NCBI GenBank assembly: GCA_011364905.1 | Contig: RDNZ01000017.1 | Coordinates: 1 to 53,238, forward strand | Direction of reading: 5' to 3' | Length of the DNA stretch: 53,238 nucleotides | Source of the DNA: Candidatus Thorarchaeota archaeon | Lineage (GTDB): Archaea > Asgardarchaeota > Thorarchaeia > Thorarchaeales > Thorarchaeaceae | In this document: piece after piece, positions 53,119-53,238 of the stretch | Position numbering within the stretch: the first letter of the stretch is position 1 | How the letters are laid out: every line of letters begins with the position of its first letter | Made by a program: the position numbers and the translations under genes | The notes under the pieces: generated by a model | Told to the model about the DNA's origin: nothing | What the model saw: only the letters and a program-made list of their open reading frames with translations | Database searches by the model: none

Positions 53119-53238
53119 CTTCCAACGAAGCATTTGAACGTGGGAGAGAGGAGATGCAGTCAGGCAGACTTGAGAAAGCGATTGAAGCCTTTGATGAATC
53201 AACGAGCCAGTCACCTTCCTCATTCGATGCATGGTGGG
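53115..53238 (+). CDS. TPR protein, N-terminal part, cut by the window end
   Basis: ATG 53115 (MTSNEAFERGREEM) begins a frame that runs off the right edge with 41 codons visible. GRLEKAIEAFDESTSQSPSSFDAWW matches a TPR helix pair and resembles the TPR protein at 50110-50619, so this is probably a paralogue. Position and the ATGA overlap link it to the small membrane protein. Confidence 0.6.
   Translation, partial: MTSNEAFERGREEMQSGRLEKAIEAFDESTSQSPSSFDAWW

Overview
The window reads as a contig fragment from an archaeon, most likely an Asgard archaeon of the Thorarchaeia type. This placement is an inference. It rests on TATA-box style promoters, GGAGGTG-type ribosome sites with many TTG and GTG starts, an archaeal thiolase/DUF35 pair, giant SBBP/thrombospondin-3 surface proteins, and a five-gene cluster with ubiquitin-like, E2, E1 and JAMM proteins. 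No rRNA, tRNA, CRISPR array or intact insertion sequence was seen.

Left part (1-15.9 kb): mostly metabolic and housekeeping genes. They are a LarA-like protein whose catalytic residues are replaced, a VTT membrane protein, a DUF35 + thiolase pair divergent from an acyl-CoA dehydrogenase, a nitroreductase, a LeuA/homocitrate-synthase-type enzyme, a methyltransferase coupled to a CamH-like gamma carbonic anhydrase, an OsmC protein and a TPR protein. Two near-identical 36-bp repeats lie upstream of the last two genes.

Middle part (16-44.7 kb): two giant surface proteins. The first (about 2,500 aa) has VCBS/FG-GAP-like repeats, Ig-like repeats, several membrane helices and an acidic tail. The second (3,889 aa) has four predicted seven-bladed SBBP propellers joined by acidic calcium-loop rods, one membrane helix and an 840-residue cytosolic part ending in a zinc ribbon. 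Between them lie a VWA protein, glutamine-dependent NAD synthetase, and a three-gene phosphorelay (a multi-PAS/GAF histidine kinase, a lone receiver, and a receiver-PAS-kinase hybrid) facing the second giant gene across 310 bp.

Right part (44.7-53.2 kb): the standout. A minus-strand cluster reads, in transcription order, Ubl (tail GGA) - E2-like - E1-like (fused inactive and active adenylation halves) - JAMM protease with acidic tail - transglutaminase-fold cysteine protease. The gene content and order suggest a complete protein-conjugation and deconjugation module resembling bacterial Bil-type operons more than the usual archaeal Ub/RING clusters. Nearby are a TPR protein, a PadR regulator fused to a methyltransferase-like domain with a palindromic operator, an exported metallo-beta-lactamase-fold protein, and the start of another TPR gene at the right edge.
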